Source of the DNA: Streptomyces sp. LUP30 | GTDB lineage: Bacteria > Actinomycetota > Actinomycetes > Streptomycetales > Streptomycetaceae | Assembly (NCBI RefSeq): GCF_001746365.1 | Contig: NZ_MJAJ01000021.1 | Coordinates: 1 to 64,000, forward strand | DNA length: 64,000 nt | Reading direction: 5' to 3' | Shown: piece by piece, positions 18,741 to 27,768 of the stretch | How positions within the stretch are numbered: the stretch's first letter is position 1 | How the letters are laid out: each line of letters begins with the position of its first letter | Program-made: the position numbers and the translations under genes | The notes under the pieces: model-generated | Database searches by the model: none | Told to the model about the DNA's origin: nothing | What the model saw: the letters and a program-made list of their open reading frames with translations, nothing else

Positions 18741-19571
18741 TCAGAACTCCTCGTGCACCTCGGGGTCGCCGCCCAGGCGCCGATGCGTCCGGTGCGCGAT
18801 CGCCGCCATCTGCGCGGGGCCGAGTTCAAAGCCGAAGACGTCGAGGTTGGCGCGCTGCCGTAGCGGACTGGAGGACTTCGGGATGGGGACCGCGCCCAGT
18901 TGCAGATGCCAGCGCAGCACGACCTGGCCGGGGGTCACGCCCTGCGCCTCCGCGACCGACACGACGGCCGGGTCCGCCAGGATCGCCGAGCCGCGCCCCA
19001 GCGGACTCCAGCTCTCCGTGCGGACGCCCTTGGCCTCGTGGAAGGCGCGCAGCTCCTCCTGAGGGAAGAGCGGGTGCAGCTCGATCTGGTTGACGGACGG
19101 CAGAACGCCGGTCTCCTTCTCCAGCCGGTCGAGGTGTTCGGCGGTGAAGTTGGAGACGCCGATCGACCGGACCAGGCCGTCCTCGCGGAGCTTGATCATG
19201 GCCCGCCACGAGTCCACGAACCTGCCGACGCGGGGGAGCGGCCAGTGGATCAGGTAGAGGTCCACGTAGTCGACGCCGAGCCGCCGACGGGACTCCTCGA
19301 AGGAGGCGAGGGTCTCCTCGTAGCCATGATGGCGGCCGGGCAGCTTCGTGGTCAGCACGATCTCCTCGCGCGGCACCCCGGCCCGGGCCACGCCCCGGCC
19401 GACCCCGGTCTCGTTGCGGTAGTTGGTCGCCGTGTCGACGAGCCGGAAGCCCAGGCCGATCGCCCCGGCCACCGCCTCCTCCGCCTCCGCGTCGTCCATC
19501 GGCCAGGTGCCCAGGCCCAGAGCGGGGAGCTTCGTGCCGTCGTTCAGAGAGTGCTGCGGGATGTCGATCAC
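18741..19571 (-). CDS. Aldo/keto reductase
   Basis: This 276-residue NADPH-dependent TIM-barrel enzyme carries the catalytic tetrad Asp46 and Tyr51 (DTATNY), Lys76 (TTKLPG) and His109 (LIHWPLP). NADPH contacts are SWSPLGRG and IPKSSSPLRQRANLDVF near the C-terminus, typical of the 2,5-diketo-gluconate reductase-like group. The GTG start at 19571 is chosen because AAGG lies upstream and VIDIPQHSLNDG matches the family start. It is divergent from the TauD gene across 223 bp that hold repeats and a palindrome, so shared control is possible. Confidence 0.92.
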   Translation of the reverse strand: MIDIPQHSLNDGTKLPALGLGTWPMDDAEAEEAVAGAIGLGFRLVDTATNYRNETGVGRGVARAGVPREEIVLTTKLPGRHHGYEETLASFEESRRRLGVDYVDLYLIHWPLPRVGRFVDSWRAMIKLREDGLVRSIGVSNFTAEHLDRLEKETGVLPSVNQIELHPLFPQEELRAFHEAKGVRTESWSPLGRGSAILADPAVVSVAEAQGVTPGQVVLRWHLQLGAVPIPKSSSPLRQRANLDVFGFELGPAQMAAIAHRTHRRLGGDPEVHEEF

Positions 19572-19715
19572 GATGGAGCCTTCCCTCGACGGTGTCGTCC
19601 TCCCAGCCTCGGGGAAGAGCGGGGGATGGACCAAACGGGAGGCCCGGGCGGGGGCGGGAGACAGGGAGCGCGGTGTCGCCAGGCCGACGATGCGCTGTCA
19701 CGATCTTCCTGTCGC

Positions 19716-19764
19716 CGTGACCCACGACCACGACGAGTCGTCGTGACCCACGACCACGACGAGT
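19716..19764. promoter_or_regulatory. Direct repeats with an internal 17-bp palindrome before the TauD gene
   Basis: A 23-bp segment that starts CGTGACCCACGACC and ends GACGAGT occurs at 19716-19738 and again at 19742-19764 (period 26). Across their junction lies a perfect palindrome, CACGACGA-G-TCGTCGTG (19729-19745). The site is 31-79 bp before the ATG at 19795 and also upstream of the divergent aldo/keto reductase. It is probably an operator. Confidence 0.6.
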
Positions 19765-19794
19765 GAAGACGAGTCGAAGACGAGCGGAGAGCGC

Positions 19795-20790
19795 ATGACG
19801 ACGGACAGCCGACCGGCAGGCCTCGACGACGCTGCGGCCGACGAGGCCGCGCGGGCGGCCGGAGTGCGGGTGCAGCCGGTCGCCGGGCACATCGGGGCGG
19901 AGATCGACGGCGTCGACCTGGCCGCCGGCCTCGACGACGCCCAGGTCGCCGCGATCAGAGCCGCCCTGTGGCGCTGGAAGGTGGTGTTCTTCCGGGACCA
20001 GCGCCTCGATCACGCCGGACATGTGGCGTTCGCTCGGCGGTTCGGCGACCCCGTCGTCCTGCACAGCCGCGGCGGCGCCTCGCCGCCGGACTTCCCCGAG
20101 ATCGAGACGACGGCCGACCGGCTCGAACTGGGCGGGAAGTTCGGCATGGAGCACGAGGAGTGGCTGCGCCGACGCCGTCACACCCTGCTGCGCGGCTGGC
20201 ACTGCGACCACGGCGCCCGCATCGACCCGCCGGCCGCGACGATCCTGCGGGCCGAGACCGTTCCGCCCTACGGCGGGGACACGACCTGGTCCAACCTGGC
20301 CGCCGCCTGTGCCGGACTCTCCGCACCGGTGAGGGAGTTCGTGTCGGGGCTGCGCGCCGAGCACCGCCTCGGCGTGGGCTACCAGCCCCGGCCCGGGGAG
20401 GACGCCTACGTCCGCCACCTGCTCGACCGTCAGGTCGCCTCGGTGCATCCCCTGGTGCGCGTCCACCCCGAGACGGGCGAGCACGTGCTGTACGTCAACG
20501 GCTACTACGTCGAGCAGATCACCGATCTCTCACGGGCGGAGAGCCGCGCGATCCTGGACATGCTGCTCGACGAGGCGACCCGCGCCGAGTACACGGTCCG
20601 CTTCCGCTGGGAGCCCGGCAGCGTGGCCTTCTGGGACAACCGCGCCACCATCCATCTCGCGCCGAGCGACAACGCCCACCTGGGCTTCCCGCGCACCATG
20701 CACCGGGTGATGCTCGCCGGCGAGGTCCCCGTCGGGGCGGACGGCAGGCCGTCCGAGGCGGTGACGGGAACCGAGCCGGGCCGCTGGTGA
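19795..20790 (+). CDS. TauD/TfdA-family Fe(II)/2-oxoglutarate dioxygenase
   Basis: This 331-residue dioxygenase uses oxygen and 2-oxoglutarate to hydroxylate a small substrate; the relatives release sulfite from taurine or alkyl sulfates. The metal triad is His136-x-Asp138 (WHCDHG) and His303 (TMHRVML). The entry region KVVFFRDQRLDHAGHVAFARRFGD and the strand LYVNGYYVEQITDL are typical. An insertion near LRRRRHTLLRGWHCD is longer than in TauD. It converges with an LLM flavin oxidoreductase 6 bp away. Flavin monooxygenases and TauD enzymes often serve together in sulfonate use, but no sulfonate transporter is present here. Confidence 0.9.
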   Translation: MTTDSRPAGLDDAAADEAARAAGVRVQPVAGHIGAEIDGVDLAAGLDDAQVAAIRAALWRWKVVFFRDQRLDHAGHVAFARRFGDPVVLHSRGGASPPDFPEIETTADRLELGGKFGMEHEEWLRRRRHTLLRGWHCDHGARIDPPAATILRAETVPPYGGDTTWSNLAAACAGLSAPVREFVSGLRAEHRLGVGYQPRPGEDAYVRHLLDRQVASVHPLVRVHPETGEHVLYVNGYYVEQITDLSRAESRAILDMLLDEATRAEYTVRFRWEPGSVAFWDNRATIHLAPSDNAHLGFPRTMHRVMLAGEVPVGADGRPSEAVTGTEPGRW

Positions 20791-20796
20791 GGAACC

Positions 20797-21858
20797 TCAG
20801 ACCTGCGCGCCGGGCCGCCACCCCAGCGCCGGGCCGAGTTCCGTCGCCATGTCGGTGAGGATCTGCACGTAGTCCTCGCGCTCGAAGGTGAACGGCAGGG
20901 CGAAGGCCACCTCGTCGATCTCGCGGAACGCGACGTGGGCGTGCAGGCGTTCGGCGATCTCGGCCGAGGAGCCCACCAGGTCCGGGGCGAAGAGCAGACG
21001 GGCGGGGCCCTGCGGAGAGGAGGTGCGGGGGAGGCGCTCGGCCGCGAACTGCGCGTACCGTGCGCGTTGTTCGGGCGAGGCGGAGTCGGTGGGGATGACC
21101 ACGAGGCCCTGGGAGACGCGCGCCGAGTCCCCGTCGGGGTGGGCGGCCCGGAAGGCGTGCACATGGGAGCGCTGGATCTCGGCGAAGTCCCTGGTGTCGT
21201 CCGGCCCTTCGGCCTTGACGACGCTGCTGGTGAGGAAGTTCATGCCGTGTTCCCCGGCCCAGCGCGCCGAACTCAGGCTGCCGCCGCCGTACCACATCCG
21301 GCGGCCCAGGCCGGGGGAGTGCGGCTGGACCCGGTCGGAGAAGACCTCGAAGCCCTCGACCCCGCTGAAGTCGGTGGCGGACTCGCCCCGCACGAGGTCC
21401 AGCAGCCGGCGCACCCGTTCGTAACCGAAGTCCTCGGCGTCGGCCGTGTCCGGGTACAGGGCCTCCTTCACCTGGTCGTAGTGCATCGGCGGGCCGACGC
21501 TCACGCCCGGGTTGAGGCGGCCCGCCGACAGGACGTCGACCGTCGCCAGGTCCTCCGCGAGGCGCAGCGGGTTCTCCCAGCCGAGCGGGATCACGGCGGT
21601 GCCGAGCTCGATGCGGCGGGTGCGCTGCGAGGCCGCCGCCAGGACGGCGACAGGGGAGGAGATGCCGTACTGCAGGTGCCGGTGGCGCACCCAGGCGCTG
21701 TCGAAGCCGAGCCGCTCGCCCAGCTCGATGATCTCCAGCGTGCTCTCGTGGCCCGGTCCCGGGTCGTCGCCGTCGAACAGTCCGATGGTGAGGAAGCCCA
21801 GCTTGCGCAGGGGGCGTGAGGTCGGGGGCACAGCTCCTCCGTCGTTCTCGGCGTGCAC
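20797..21858 (-). CDS. LLM-class flavin-dependent oxidoreductase
   Basis: This 353-residue protein is of the luciferase-like monooxygenase type, using FMN or F420. The first strand is KLGFLTIGLFDGDDPGPGHESTLE, followed by LGFDSAWVRHRHLQYGIS. The loop RIELGTAVIPLGWENPLRLAEDLATVDVLSAGR is the family hallmark. The C-terminus includes LVGSSAEIAERL and VAFALPFTFEREDYVQIL. GTG 21858 is the furthest start; GTG 21831 (VPPTSRPL) follows a GGAGGA that is only 3 nt away. The substrate is unknown; the TauD neighbour hints at sulfur or aromatic compounds. Confidence 0.88.
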   Translation of the reverse strand: MHAENDGGAVPPTSRPLRKLGFLTIGLFDGDDPGPGHESTLEIIELGERLGFDSAWVRHRHLQYGISSPVAVLAAASQRTRRIELGTAVIPLGWENPLRLAEDLATVDVLSAGRLNPGVSVGPPMHYDQVKEALYPDTADAEDFGYERVRRLLDLVRGESATDFSGVEGFEVFSDRVQPHSPGLGRRMWYGGGSLSSARWAGEHGMNFLTSSVVKAEGPDDTRDFAEIQRSHVHAFRAAHPDGDSARVSQGLVVIPTDSASPEQRARYAQFAAERLPRTSSPQGPARLLFAPDLVGSSAEIAERLHAHVAFREIDEVAFALPFTFEREDYVQILTDMATELGPALGWRPGAQV

Positions 21859-21897
21859 GCTCGTGCGGTGGTCCTGGCCGTATGGTCGCAGGCGGGC

Positions 21898-23403
21898 TCA
21901 GACCAGGGGGATGACGACCTCGTCCTCGACCGGCGGGTTCAGCTCCTGGGCCAGGTTGCCGGTCGCCGCATGGCAGCGCAGCCGGACCGCCTCCGGTGAG
22001 ACGTCCAGGCGCAGGAAGCACTTGAAGAACGGCGGGCTGTAGGTGGCCGAGCCGGGCGAGAACAGCTGGGTGTAGATCTTGCGCACCGGCAGCCGGAAGC
22101 GTGTGCGGTGCTCCGGACGGCTGCCGGAGCCCAGCAGGGAGGCGATCAGCCGGATCCGGCGCGTCACGCGCACCTGCGGACCCGGCGTGCGGGTGGGCGG
22201 GATGCCCAGCCGCTCGGCGACGACCGCCTGGGCCTCCTCCTCGGTGAGGGCGAAGAAGCGGCGCAGCCGCAGCCGGCGCCCGTAGAGCCTGCTGTAGAAG
22301 GCCAGGGAGTCGCCGCGCAGCGGATAGCAGCGGAAGTCGCCTTCCGTGACGCCGGCGACGGACACCCGGGGGATGGTGTGCGTGGCGTGCATGAAGGCGC
22401 CCCCGCCGCCCGCGACGACGTACTGCAGGGTCCGGCCGTCCGCGAGGCGCACCGGGTAGCGCTGGTAGTTGTGGATGTCGCCGCCTATCGCCGCCACGAA
22501 GTGGTGTGCGGGCGCGCTGACGATGTCGTCGACGGTGCCGCCGCCCTCGATGGGACAGGGGTGGTGTTCTCCGTCGACGTACAGGGGCGAGCCGGTGATC
22601 AGGATCTTCGGGCGCGGCCCCTGGGACACCTCGCGCAGCCAGGCGCCCTGTTCGGCGTCCAGGACGCCGAGGAGCCCGGTGTCGATCCCGATGATCCGGA
22701 CCGGCCCGGCGTCGATCGCCCAGTACGGGCCGGGCTGCACGGCCTGTTGGACGGCCTCGCCGCGCAACGCCCGTGCCCGCGCGAGGTGTCGGCCGTCGTC
22801 CGGGCGAGGCCGGTGCCAGAGCAGCGAGCGCAGCCAGGCGCGGCTCGGGGGGCGCGGGGCCGGCTCGGCGGGCAGGGCCGGGGCGTCGCCGCAGAAGACC
22901 CGCATGAACGCGCCGAGGTCCTCGTACCAGTCGTGGTTGCCCGGTATCGCGTAGATCGGGGCCCGGTAGTCGCGGTACGGGCGGAAGAACTTGGTCTCGT
23001 AGTCGTCGGCGCTGCCGACCGGGTAGATGACGTCACTGGCCAGGACGGCGAACGACGTGCCCTGACCGACCCTCAGAAAGCCCGGCACCACCGCGTATTG
23101 CGGATCGTCGCCCTCGCCCGTGTCGCCGATGACCATGAAGGAGAACTCGTCCGGCTCGGTGCGCCGGATGATCTTGTCGGCCGGGGCGCCGGCGGACTCC
23201 CGCTGTGCCACCAGGCGGCCGCGGGTGCGTCCCGTGGGGTCGCCGAACCAGGAGGCGAGCACTCCGTTGCGGGCGGCCCACAGCAGCCTGGGGTTCAGCC
23301 ACGAGATCTTCTCGACCCTGCCGGGCATGAGCCGGCGGTACGCGCCACGGTCGGCGTCGCCCCAGCCGGCGCCCGCGGCGGTATCGCGTGAGGAGTCAGA
23401 CAC
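21898..23403 (-). CDS. Metallophosphoesterase family protein
   Basis: This 501-residue calcineurin-like phosphoesterase has the metal motifs in order: VIGDTGEGDD (D-x-G in place of D-x-H), ASDVIYPVGSADDY (usual GDxxY), IPGNHDWY (GNHD) and IGGDIHNYQRYP (GxxH). A C-terminal region after about residue 370 has a basic, coiled look (RLYGRRLRLRRFFALTEEEAQAVVAERLG). There is no signal peptide. The GTG at 23403 gives VSDSSRDTAAG; the ribosome site is weak. The substrate is not known. Confidence 0.87.
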   Translation of the reverse strand: MSDSSRDTAAGAGWGDADRGAYRRLMPGRVEKISWLNPRLLWAARNGVLASWFGDPTGRTRGRLVAQRESAGAPADKIIRRTEPDEFSFMVIGDTGEGDDPQYAVVPGFLRVGQGTSFAVLASDVIYPVGSADDYETKFFRPYRDYRAPIYAIPGNHDWYEDLGAFMRVFCGDAPALPAEPAPRPPSRAWLRSLLWHRPRPDDGRHLARARALRGEAVQQAVQPGPYWAIDAGPVRIIGIDTGLLGVLDAEQGAWLREVSQGPRPKILITGSPLYVDGEHHPCPIEGGGTVDDIVSAPAHHFVAAIGGDIHNYQRYPVRLADGRTLQYVVAGGGGAFMHATHTIPRVSVAGVTEGDFRCYPLRGDSLAFYSRLYGRRLRLRRFFALTEEEAQAVVAERLGIPPTRTPGPQVRVTRRIRLIASLLGSGSRPEHRTRFRLPVRKIYTQLFSPGSATYSPPFFKCFLRLDVSPEAVRLRCHAATGNLAQELNPPVEDEVVIPLV

Positions 23404-23930
23404 CGGTGCACCGTAGCAATGATCCACGGGCGGCAGGAGGGCGGGTGACCGGCGGCGACGCGGTGCGCGGCGGGCGGGCGCGCCCCGTCGCCCACTGGTT
23501 CCGCGACCGGGCGCCGTGGAGCGCGCCCGCAGCCCCGACTCGGCGAGGAGTGAAGGCTGTTGCCGTGGGGAGAATGTCCATGGCCGAGGCGGTGGCGAGC
23601 GCACGGCGCGCCCCTGGCGGATCGTGCGCCGGGGCCGCCCCCGGGCCCCGTCCCTGTGGCCGTCGGACAGCGAACGCACAGGGCGTTCACAGCACGGCCG
23701 GGTGCACACACGTCGGACGCGTCCCGAACCGAGGGATAACCCTTGAAGCATCCCGGGCGGGCTGACATGCCACCGACAAGCCTGTCATTCTCCCTCCCAA
23801 CTGCCGCACACCAGCGGCATGGTGCCCCACCTGTTCACGGTCCCGCACCGCTCAGCTCGTCCCGGACAGCACACCCGTCTGCCCGGTCTGTCACCGGCCG
23901 ATCCCACCGGCCGCAGCAGTAGGAGAACGA
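23404..23930. other. 527-bp intergenic region before the first M4 protease
   Basis: No supported gene is present. The last 200 bp are lower in GC and must carry the promoter of the protease at 23931 and its AGGAG. The bases next to 23403 should hold the promoter of the divergent phosphoesterase. No strong palindrome was found. Confidence 0.5.
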
Positions 23931-26333
23931 GTGAGACCCAACCCCCGCAAGCGGACCGCGGTCGGAGCAGCCCTGCTCTCCACCGCCGCCCTCCTGGCCC
24001 TCGGAGTCCAGTCGGTTCCGGCGACCGCGGCGCCCGCAGCCCCCCACCCCACCCCCCTGCGCACCGGCGGCCTGCCCGCCGGCCTCACGCCCGCCCAGCA
24101 CGCCGGCCTGATCAGGAACGCCGAGGCGAAGACGGCGCAGACCGCGCAGTCCCTGGGCCTGGGCGCCCAGGAGAAGCTGGTCGTCAAGGACGTCGTGAAG
24201 GACAACGACGGCACCGTGCACACGCGTTACGAGCGCACCTACGCGGGGCTGCCCGTGCTCGGCGGCGACCTCGTCGTGCACACACCCCCGGCTTCGTCGG
24301 CCGCCGGCACGGTGAGCACGACCTTCAACAACAACCGCCGTACCGTCTCGGTCACCTCCACGACCGCCGCGTACAGCAAGGCGGCGGCGGAGACCAAGGC
24401 GCTCAAGGCCGCCCGGGCGCTCGACGCGAAGGACCCGGCCGCCAAGAGCGCCCGCAAGGTGATCTGGGCCGGCTCGGGCGCCCCGAAGCTCGCCTGGGAG
24501 ACCGTGGTCAGCGGGCTGCAGGACGACGGAACGCCGAGCAAGCTGCACGTCATCACCGATGCCGCCACCGGCACCGAACTCTCCCGCTACCAGGGCGTCG
24601 AGACCGGCACAGGCAACACCCAGTACAGCGGCGCGGTCAGCCTGTCCACCACGCTGTCCGGGTCGACGTACCAGCTGTACGACACCACGCGGGGCGGTCA
24701 CAAGACGTACAGCCTCAACAACGGCACGTCCGGCACCGGCACGCTGATGACGGACGCGGACGACGTGTGGGGCACGGGCTCCGGCTCCAACACCCAGACG
24801 GCCGGCGCGGACGCCGCCTACGGCGCCCAGACCACCTGGGACTTCTACAAGAACACCTTCGGCCGCAGCGGCATCAAGAACAACGGCGTCGCCGCCTACT
24901 CCCGCGTCCACTACGGCTCGGCGTACGTCAACGCGTTCTGGGACGACGACTGCTTCTGCATGACCTACGGCGACGGCACCGGCAACACCCATGCGCTGAC
25001 CTCGCTGGACGTGGCCGGCCACGAGATGAGCCACGGCGTCACCTCCAACACCGCGGGCCTCGACTACACCGGTGAGTCGGGCGGCCTGAACGAGGCCACC
25101 TCCGACATCTTCGGTACCGGCGTGGAGTTCTACGCCAACAACTCCTCCGACGTGGGCGACTACCTCATCGGCGAGAAGATCGACATCAACGGCGACGGCA
25201 GCCCGCTGCGCTACATGGACAAGCCCAGCAAGGACGGCGGCTCCGCCGACAGCTGGTACTCCGGCGTCGGCAACCTCGACGTGCACTACTCCTCGGGCCC
25301 GGCCAACCACATGTTCTACCTGCTCTCCGAGGGCAGTGGCACCAAGACCATCAACGGCGTCACCTACAACAGCACGACCTCCGACGGCGTCGCCGTCGCG
25401 GGCATCGGCCGGGCCGCCGCGCTGCAGATCTGGTACAAGGCGCTGACGACGTACATGACGTCCAGCACCGACTACGCGGGCGCCCGCACCGCGGCCCTGA
25501 ACGCGGCCGCGGCGCTGTACGGCTCCAGCTCCACCCAGTACGCCGGCGTCGGCAACGCGTTCGCCGGCATCAACGTCGGCGGTCACATCACCGTCCCGTC
25601 GACGGGCGTCTCGGTCACCAACCCGGGCGGCCAGACCTCGAAGGTCGGCACCGCGGTGAGCCTGCAGATCTCGGCGAGCAGCACGAACAGCGGCTCGCTG
25701 ACGTACGCCGCCACCGGACTGCCCGCGGGCCTGTCGATCAACTCCTCGACCGGCCTGATCTCCGGCACGCCGACCACGGCCGGCTCCTCCAGCACCACCG
25801 TGACGGTGACCGACTCGACCGGCGCGACCGGCACCGCGGCCTTCACCTGGACGGTCAACCCCTCCGGCGGCGGCACCTGCACCGCCACACAGCTGCTGGG
25901 CAACGCGGGCTTCGAGTCGGGCAGCACCACCTGGACCGCCTCCAGCGGAGTCATCACCAACTCCAGCAGCCAGGCGGCCCGCACCGGCTCCTACAAGGCG
26001 TGGCTCGACGGCTACGGGTCGACCCACACCGACACGCTCTCGCAGTCGGTGACGATCCCGAGCGGCTGCACCAACACCACGTTCACGTTCTACCTGCACG
26101 TCGACACCGCCGAGACCACCGCCGCAACTCAGTACGACAAGCTGACGGTCACGGCCGGATCGACCACGCTGGCCACGTACTCCAACCTGAACGCGGCCTC
26201 CGGCTACGTGCAGAAGTCCTTCAGCCTCGGGTCCTTCGCGGGCTCCACCGTGACCCTGAAGTTCTCCGGCGTCGAGGACTCCTCTCTCCAGACCAGTTTC
26301 GTCGTGGACGACACCGCCGTCACCACCGGCTGA
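23931..26333 (+). CDS. Secreted M4 (thermolysin-like) metallopeptidase with C-terminal modules
   Basis: This 800-residue zinc endopeptidase has a signal peptide at residues 1-33, an FTP/PepSY propeptide at about 60-215 (EKLVVKDVVKDNDG, then RYERTYAGLPVLGGDLVVH) and a catalytic domain at about 220-555. Zinc ligands are His364 and His368 (HEMSH) and Glu388 (GGLNEATSD), 20 residues on as in thermolysin. The catalytic His is His452 (DVHYSSGPANH). After about 560 come a putative-Ig (He_PIG) repeat (LTYAATGLPAGLSINSSTGLISGTP) and a jelly-roll-like tail with GNAGFESGSTTW. The GTG start has AGGAG 5 nt upstream. A strong hairpin ends the unit. A close paralogue lies at 48824. Confidence 0.95.
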   Translation: MRPNPRKRTAVGAALLSTAALLALGVQSVPATAAPAAPHPTPLRTGGLPAGLTPAQHAGLIRNAEAKTAQTAQSLGLGAQEKLVVKDVVKDNDGTVHTRYERTYAGLPVLGGDLVVHTPPASSAAGTVSTTFNNNRRTVSVTSTTAAYSKAAAETKALKAARALDAKDPAAKSARKVIWAGSGAPKLAWETVVSGLQDDGTPSKLHVITDAATGTELSRYQGVETGTGNTQYSGAVSLSTTLSGSTYQLYDTTRGGHKTYSLNNGTSGTGTLMTDADDVWGTGSGSNTQTAGADAAYGAQTTWDFYKNTFGRSGIKNNGVAAYSRVHYGSAYVNAFWDDDCFCMTYGDGTGNTHALTSLDVAGHEMSHGVTSNTAGLDYTGESGGLNEATSDIFGTGVEFYANNSSDVGDYLIGEKIDINGDGSPLRYMDKPSKDGGSADSWYSGVGNLDVHYSSGPANHMFYLLSEGSGTKTINGVTYNSTTSDGVAVAGIGRAAALQIWYKALTTYMTSSTDYAGARTAALNAAAALYGSSSTQYAGVGNAFAGINVGGHITVPSTGVSVTNPGGQTSKVGTAVSLQISASSTNSGSLTYAATGLPAGLSINSSTGLISGTPTTAGSSSTTVTVTDSTGATGTAAFTWTVNPSGGGTCTATQLLGNAGFESGSTTWTASSGVITNSSSQAARTGSYKAWLDGYGSTHTDTLSQSVTIPSGCTNTTFTFYLHVDTAETTAATQYDKLTVTAGSTTLATYSNLNAASGYVQKSFSLGSFAGSTVTLKFSGVEDSSLQTSFVVDDTAVTTG

Positions 26334-26346
26334 TCCGTTCCCGCTG

Positions 26347-26393
26347 ACGACGGCGTCCCGCCCACGGATGGTCCGTGGGCGGGACGCCGTCGT
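26347..26393. terminator. Bidirectional terminator, 22-bp perfect stem
   Basis: Arms 26347-26368 and 26372-26393 are exact inverse complements around the 3-nt loop TGG. It sits between the convergent M4 protease (stop at 26333) and GH64 gene (stop at 26400) and can serve both. There is no T-tract, which is common in Streptomyces. Confidence 0.9.
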
Positions 26394-26399
26394 GTCCGC

Positions 26400-27590
26400 T
26401 CAGCTCAACGGGTCGAGCGTCAGGTACGCCTGGAGCGGAGAGCCGTCGTGGACGAGCGACTCCTGGTGTCCGACGTCGTCGAAGGCGAACGCGTACGCCT
26501 TCCCGTCGGCCATCTGCGCGTGGATCTTGCGTGCGTAGTGGTTGGTCACCGTGTCCTGGTAGAAGTTCGCCGTCGTGGTGTCCGGCTGTGCGGGGTTCAC
26601 CAGCAGCGTGGAGCGGTTGAAGCCCGCGCACAGGGTCCGCGAGATCGGCCCGCGCACGGCGTCGTTCGGGGCGTCCAGCAGCCGGTGACAGCCGAACACA
26701 CTGGCCGCGTCCGGCTTCTGGAAGCTGGTGACGACGGCTCCGGAGGCGTTGGTGAAGTTCATGACCCCGCCCGAGACCCGGCCGTAGTACTTCGTGCCCG
26801 GCTGGTCGGCGAACGGGGTCACGGTCAGCGTCGTCGTCGCGTATTTCTGCCACACACGGTTGACGTAGTCGTCCATGACGCCGGCCGGGAGCGCCCCGGT
26901 CTCCACCCCGTACAGGGGGGAGAGCGCACGCAGCACGGTGCCGTCGGAGCGGGTCTGGATCAGGTTCGCCCAGCCGCCGGGCTGGCCGCGCAGGGCGTTG
27001 AAGAAGCCGGTGTAGCCGCCGGGCTTGAGATGTCCGGTGCTGACGGTGACCCCGTCGGAGCGCTGCACCCCGACCGCGTACGGCGCGGAGAACATGTCGA
27101 CCTGGGTGCTGTTGAGCCAGAGCCCGGAGTCGTTCAGCGTGTACTCCGACCAGTTGAACAGGATGGCGCGGTTGGGGTCGCTCGGGTTCTGCACGGCCGG
27201 CTGCACCAGCCCGCCGGTGGTCAGCCGGAAGTCGAGCTTCTGCCCGTACGAGAAGTAGATCCGGCCGGAGAACTTGGGCATCCGGATCGTGGTCGACCGT
27301 CCGGCGGCCGGTCCGGCGATCGACGCGTCGGGCGCCGGGGTGGGCGGGTTGCCGCCCGCGGGCCAGGCGTGGAAGCCGCCGTTCGCGTCCGCCCAGCCCT
27401 GGCGGCCGGACGACAGCTGGGTGCCGAGGTTGTACACGTAGACGGGCTCGCCGCGGCCCGAGTTGTTGGTGATCTTCAGTGGGACGGTGTCCGGGACGGC
27501 GGCCCGGGCGACCGGCGGGGGTCCGAGGGTGAGCAGTGCGCCGACGAGGGCGACCGCTCCCAGCAGTCTGAAGGTGATCCTTGTGAGCAC
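26400..27590 (-). CDS. Secreted GH64 beta-1,3-glucanase
   Basis: This 396-residue secreted glucanase cuts beta-1,3-glucan (laminarin, fungal wall). The signal peptide is about residues 1-31 (FRLLGAVALVGALLTLGPPPVARA). The mature part opens VPLKITNNSGRGEPVYVYNLG. It continues with FSGRIYFSYGQKLDF, RAILFNWSEYTLND, NSTQVDMFSAPYAVGV and YAFAFDDVGHQESL, the thaumatin-like layout of GH64. No separate carbohydrate-binding module is seen. The GTG at 27590 follows GGAGGTGGAGA. An inverted repeat at 27639 suggests sugar-responsive repression. Confidence 0.9.
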   Translation of the reverse strand: MLTRITFRLLGAVALVGALLTLGPPPVARAAVPDTVPLKITNNSGRGEPVYVYNLGTQLSSGRQGWADANGGFHAWPAGGNPPTPAPDASIAGPAAGRSTTIRMPKFSGRIYFSYGQKLDFRLTTGGLVQPAVQNPSDPNRAILFNWSEYTLNDSGLWLNSTQVDMFSAPYAVGVQRSDGVTVSTGHLKPGGYTGFFNALRGQPGGWANLIQTRSDGTVLRALSPLYGVETGALPAGVMDDYVNRVWQKYATTTLTVTPFADQPGTKYYGRVSGGVMNFTNASGAVVTSFQKPDAASVFGCHRLLDAPNDAVRGPISRTLCAGFNRSTLLVNPAQPDTTTANFYQDTVTNHYARKIHAQMADGKAYAFAFDDVGHQESLVHDGSPLQAYLTLDPLS

Positions 27591-27638
27591 TCTCCACCTC
27601 CGTGCGGGGTAGGCCTGTGGGGTTGGTCCGTACCATCC

Positions 27639-27680
27639 TGAGAGCGCTCTCAACGTCGCATCGGGTTGTGCCCATGTCAA
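27639..27680 (-). promoter_or_regulatory. Promoter with 14-bp LacI-type operator TGAGAGCGCTCTCA
   Basis: The perfect palindrome TGAGAGCGCTCTCA (27639-27652) lies about 50 bp before the glucanase start. On the minus strand TTGACA (27680-27675) is a good -35 box. A -10 would fall at 27657-27652 (GACGTT, weak), overlapping the palindrome. The palindrome differs by two symmetrical bases from TGGGAGCGCTCCCA, the operator I recall for the CebR/BglR-type LacI repressors of Streptomyces. Repression at the start site is an inference. Confidence 0.75.
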
Positions 27681-27768
27681 CGATTTCAACAAAAGAGGAC
27701 GCCCGCGGCCGCTCCGGGCCGCGGGCGTTCCGGGCGGGCCGAGGGTGGCCCGTGATCCGGCGGACGGT

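Noticed and set aside
16663..19062. Plus-strand frame of 799 codons overlapping the PAS-GAF-PP2C gene
   Set aside because: Arg/Pro-rich out-of-phase shadow that runs past the real stop.
22108..23391. Plus-strand frame of 427 codons opposite the metallophosphoesterase
   Set aside because: The phosphoesterase motifs GNHD and GxxH on the minus strand settle the coding strand.
27639..27652. Assigning TGAGAGCGCTCTCA to the LacI protein encoded at 45188
   Set aside because: That gene has its own, different operator cluster; the sequences share no core beyond a central CG-type symmetry.
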